Assembly (NCBI RefSeq): GCF_003626695.1
Contig: NZ_RBAH01000028.1
Span: 1-64,000 of the forward strand
From: Paenibacillus ginsengarvi
GTDB taxonomy: Bacteria > Bacillota > Bacilli > Paenibacillales > NBRC-103111
Direction of reading: 5' to 3'
DNA length: 64,000 nucleotides
The notes below the pieces were generated by a model. It searched no databases, had not been told where the DNA came from, and was given only the letters and a program-made list of their open reading frames with translations. Shown here piece after piece: positions 62,290 to 64,000 of the stretch. How positions within the stretch are numbered: position 1 is the first letter of the stretch; each line of letters starts with the position of its first letter. The position numbers and the translations under genes were made by a program.

Positions 62290-63924
62290 TTATTTCGTAA
62301 GGCTATCGATCGTAATCGTACGGGCCGAGCCCAGCCTGTTTTTGATAACAAGCTCGGTGCCGTTGTTCGGGTAAATATTAAGGGCCCCGTCCACATCCGG
62401 ATTCGTAGCGCCAACTTGGGTGTCCGCGCTTTTAGAGATAACGATGGGAGCTCCCGCTCCATTGACAACAAGAATCGCATAGTTTCCGCCATAATCGCTG
62501 GCGATCATGAAAATGCCCCTCTGCGGATTGCCTCGCGATTTTAGTACGACCGACGCGTCGTCCGCTACGACGTACGATTCCATAAACTTTTTGCCGCCAT
62601 AGGTTGTGAAGTGCGACGACGAGAAGTATGAGCTATTCGCTCCCGCAAGGTTGACGACCCCGAGCGTACCCGGCGCAAAATGATTCGTGGTCACCATATT
62701 CCGGTCGCAGCCGACTTGTTCTTCAAATGCATAGGAGTGCGTCGTTCCGATCACTTTGTTGTCCGATACGACGCTGTCCGTCACATTTCGCAGCAAAATG
62801 GCCGCCTTGGAGCCGGAGACGCTCGGATTCATAATCATATTGCCGGAAATTTTGAGCTGTCTGGTCATGCAGCCGAGGACTCCCGCATAAATACCCGCAC
62901 CGGATGCATTGTAGACCGAGTTGTCGCTGATCGTAATCCCTTCGCATGGCAGCGTCGGCGCGCCGGTTACCGTAATGCCGTAATAATTCGCGCAGACATG
63001 ATCTGTTACCCGTATCGTATTGCCGGTAACGACGCAGTTTCGGACCGTTCCTCCCGAAGCGCCCCCGACATAAACAGCCGGCCCGATCGACCCGCCGATA
63101 TGATTGGCCGGATTTTCCGAAGCGTGTACCGTATTGCCGACGACCGTGACATTTTCGACGATGCCGTGCGTATTCAAGTAGGCGGGAGTGCCGTCGCCCC
63201 AAGCTTCCAGCCCGATGCATTTGCGGTAACAATCGATGAACACATTGTTCGAGATCATCCCGTCCTTGACGTTGCCGAAGGCGATGCCGAAATTGTTGCT
63301 TTGCTCGATCCGGCAGCCCTCCACGATCACATCCTGGCTTTGTATCGTCGCATAGGCGTTAAAGACGGAAACCCCAAGAGCTCCGCTTTCGGCAGAGCTT
63401 TTGCCCCTGACCGTCACACGGCTGATTCTCAGATGATGGATGCCGCCCAAAATAATGCCGTGCTGGGCGTTCGCCCCGGACCGGTCCACGCAAAAATCGT
63501 AAAGACCGATAGCGGTTTGAAGCGAATCGTACGGAGAGGTAATGATTCGATTCGTTGGCACATTGAATACGCCTTTGATGACAGTCGAGTCGCCCTGGCC
63601 TCTTAATTTCACGCCTGACTTTAGCACGATCATGCTTTTGACCGTTATCAATCCGGGAGGAAGACAAATCTCCCCGCCTCCGGAAGAGCTGAGTTCATTA
63701 ATTTTTTCATTCAAAAAGGCCGATGCATCCGGCATTTCGGTAATGCTCGCCCCTATGTTGCAGCACGCCGGGCAAGGCTTGTCGCCATACACCGCTTCCG
63801 TCACCGAATGCTGTTCCTTCCCGAATGCCGTCCCTGCGGCCGTGTACAGCATAGCCGTCGCCCCCGCCGCCACTCCGAGCGAAGCGAGCAATTTCCTTCT
63901 GCTCATGTTCACCTGATCGTCCAT
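62290..63924 (-). CDS. Tat-exported right-handed beta-helix protein (pectate-lyase-like)
   Basis: A 544-residue protein with a twin-arginine signal (SRRKLLASLGVAAGATAM after nine residues, SRRK-type motif). Residues about 60-470 are right-handed beta-helix repeats, seen as regularly spaced 'xxNxVxxNTIxxx' rungs (SNNFGIAFGNVKDGMISNN, VVGNTVHASENPAN, ITISDNSVYNASGAG), with KSMIVLKSGVKLRGQGDSTVI as the typical N-cap of pectate-lyase-like and phage tail-spike proteins. C-terminal 60 residues form a beta cap. Probably a secreted polysaccharide-active protein. GGAGGG lies 10 bases before the ATG. The last 76 bp of the window hold only its upstream region. Confidence 0.82.
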   Translation of the reverse strand: MDDQVNMSRRKLLASLGVAAGATAMLYTAAGTAFGKEQHSVTEAVYGDKPCPACCNIGASITEMPDASAFLNEKINELSSSGGGEICLPPGLITVKSMIVLKSGVKLRGQGDSTVIKGVFNVPTNRIITSPYDSLQTAIGLYDFCVDRSGANAQHGIILGGIHHLRISRVTVRGKSSAESGALGVSVFNAYATIQSQDVIVEGCRIEQSNNFGIAFGNVKDGMISNNVFIDCYRKCIGLEAWGDGTPAYLNTHGIVENVTVVGNTVHASENPANHIGGSIGPAVYVGGASGGTVRNCVVTGNTIRVTDHVCANYYGITVTGAPTLPCEGITISDNSVYNASGAGIYAGVLGCMTRQLKISGNMIMNPSVSGSKAAILLRNVTDSVVSDNKVIGTTHSYAFEEQVGCDRNMVTTNHFAPGTLGVVNLAGANSSYFSSSHFTTYGGKKFMESYVVADDASVVLKSRGNPQRGIFMIASDYGGNYAILVVNGAGAPIVISKSADTQVGATNPDVDGALNIYPNNGTELVIKNRLGSARTITIDSLTK

Positions 63925-64000
63925 TGTCTTCTATCCCTCCATTCGTTTATCGTTTCTACTTCCCATCTATTTCCGCGATTTTAGCGTTAAGAATGGCCGC

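Noticed and set aside
1..64000. CRISPR arrays and tRNA genes
   Set aside because: No regularly spaced identical short repeats and no cloverleaf-type sequence was recognised; a search tool could still find a divergent one.

Overview
The window looks like chromosome from a member of the Paenibacillaceae. Evidence for this is the 16S 5' end, the order perR / ygzB-like / ygxA-like / rrn known from Bacillus, strong AGGAGG-type ribosome binding sites with many GTG and TTG starts, SLH-domain surface proteins, lipoprotein solute-binding proteins beside a large secreted polysaccharide lyase, and a gatCAB operon. GC is high in the housekeeping parts and visibly lower in the RHS/toxin region.

Layout. 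1-4.4 kb: 5' end of an rRNA operon on the minus strand, a YgxA-like protein, a YgzB-like membrane protein, a secreted GH18 protein and PerR. 4.5-14.8 kb: a carbohydrate island with an AraC regulator, a CcpA-type site, three paralogous solute-binding lipoproteins (the third broken by a stop codon and a frameshift) and a 1499-residue polysaccharide-lyase-like enzyme; no permease is present. 14.8-18.4 kb: a small-membrane-protein/MgtC operon and a secreted alpha/beta hydrolase. 18.5-26 kb: gatC-gatA-gatB (with three tandem hairpins between gatC and gatA), an HMGL-like aldolase, a small conserved protein, an M24 peptidase and an SMP-30-type protein.

26.1-41.2 kb: a compact Tad/type II-like secretion or pilus locus transcribed leftward. 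From upstream to downstream it holds an SLH lipoprotein, a 2307-residue secreted adhesin-like protein, then CpaB, TadZ/CpaE, TadA/CpaF, TadB, TadC, two tiny single-helix paralogues (51 and 48 aa, candidate pilins) and two TadE-like pseudopilin-type proteins. A good promoter and a terminator-shaped hairpin lie in front of cpaB. 41.4-44.8 kb: a SIS protein, a nitroreductase, a TetR regulator and a YhgE/Pip-type membrane protein with a near-perfect palindromic operator.

44.9-59.5 kb: a WapA/RHS-type polymorphic toxin locus. A DNRLRE/FN3 surface protein sits upstream of a separate 2078-residue RHS protein whose tip resembles an ADP-ribosyltransferase. This is followed by a protein that reads as an ABC ATPase with destroyed Walker motifs (a candidate immunity protein). 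Further downstream are an HUH rolling-circle Rep gene, a small unknown gene, an IS110 remnant, and an orphan HINT-toxin tip with its own candidate immunity gene. Two ~0.6 kb structured direct repeats, and four copies of a hairpin whose stem shows a compensatory base change, frame this cassette. 59.8-64 kb: a diguanylate cyclase, a deleted MFS remnant, a NUDIX hydrolase and a Tat-exported beta-helix protein.

All assignments rest on reading the sequence and recalling family motifs; no database search was run.
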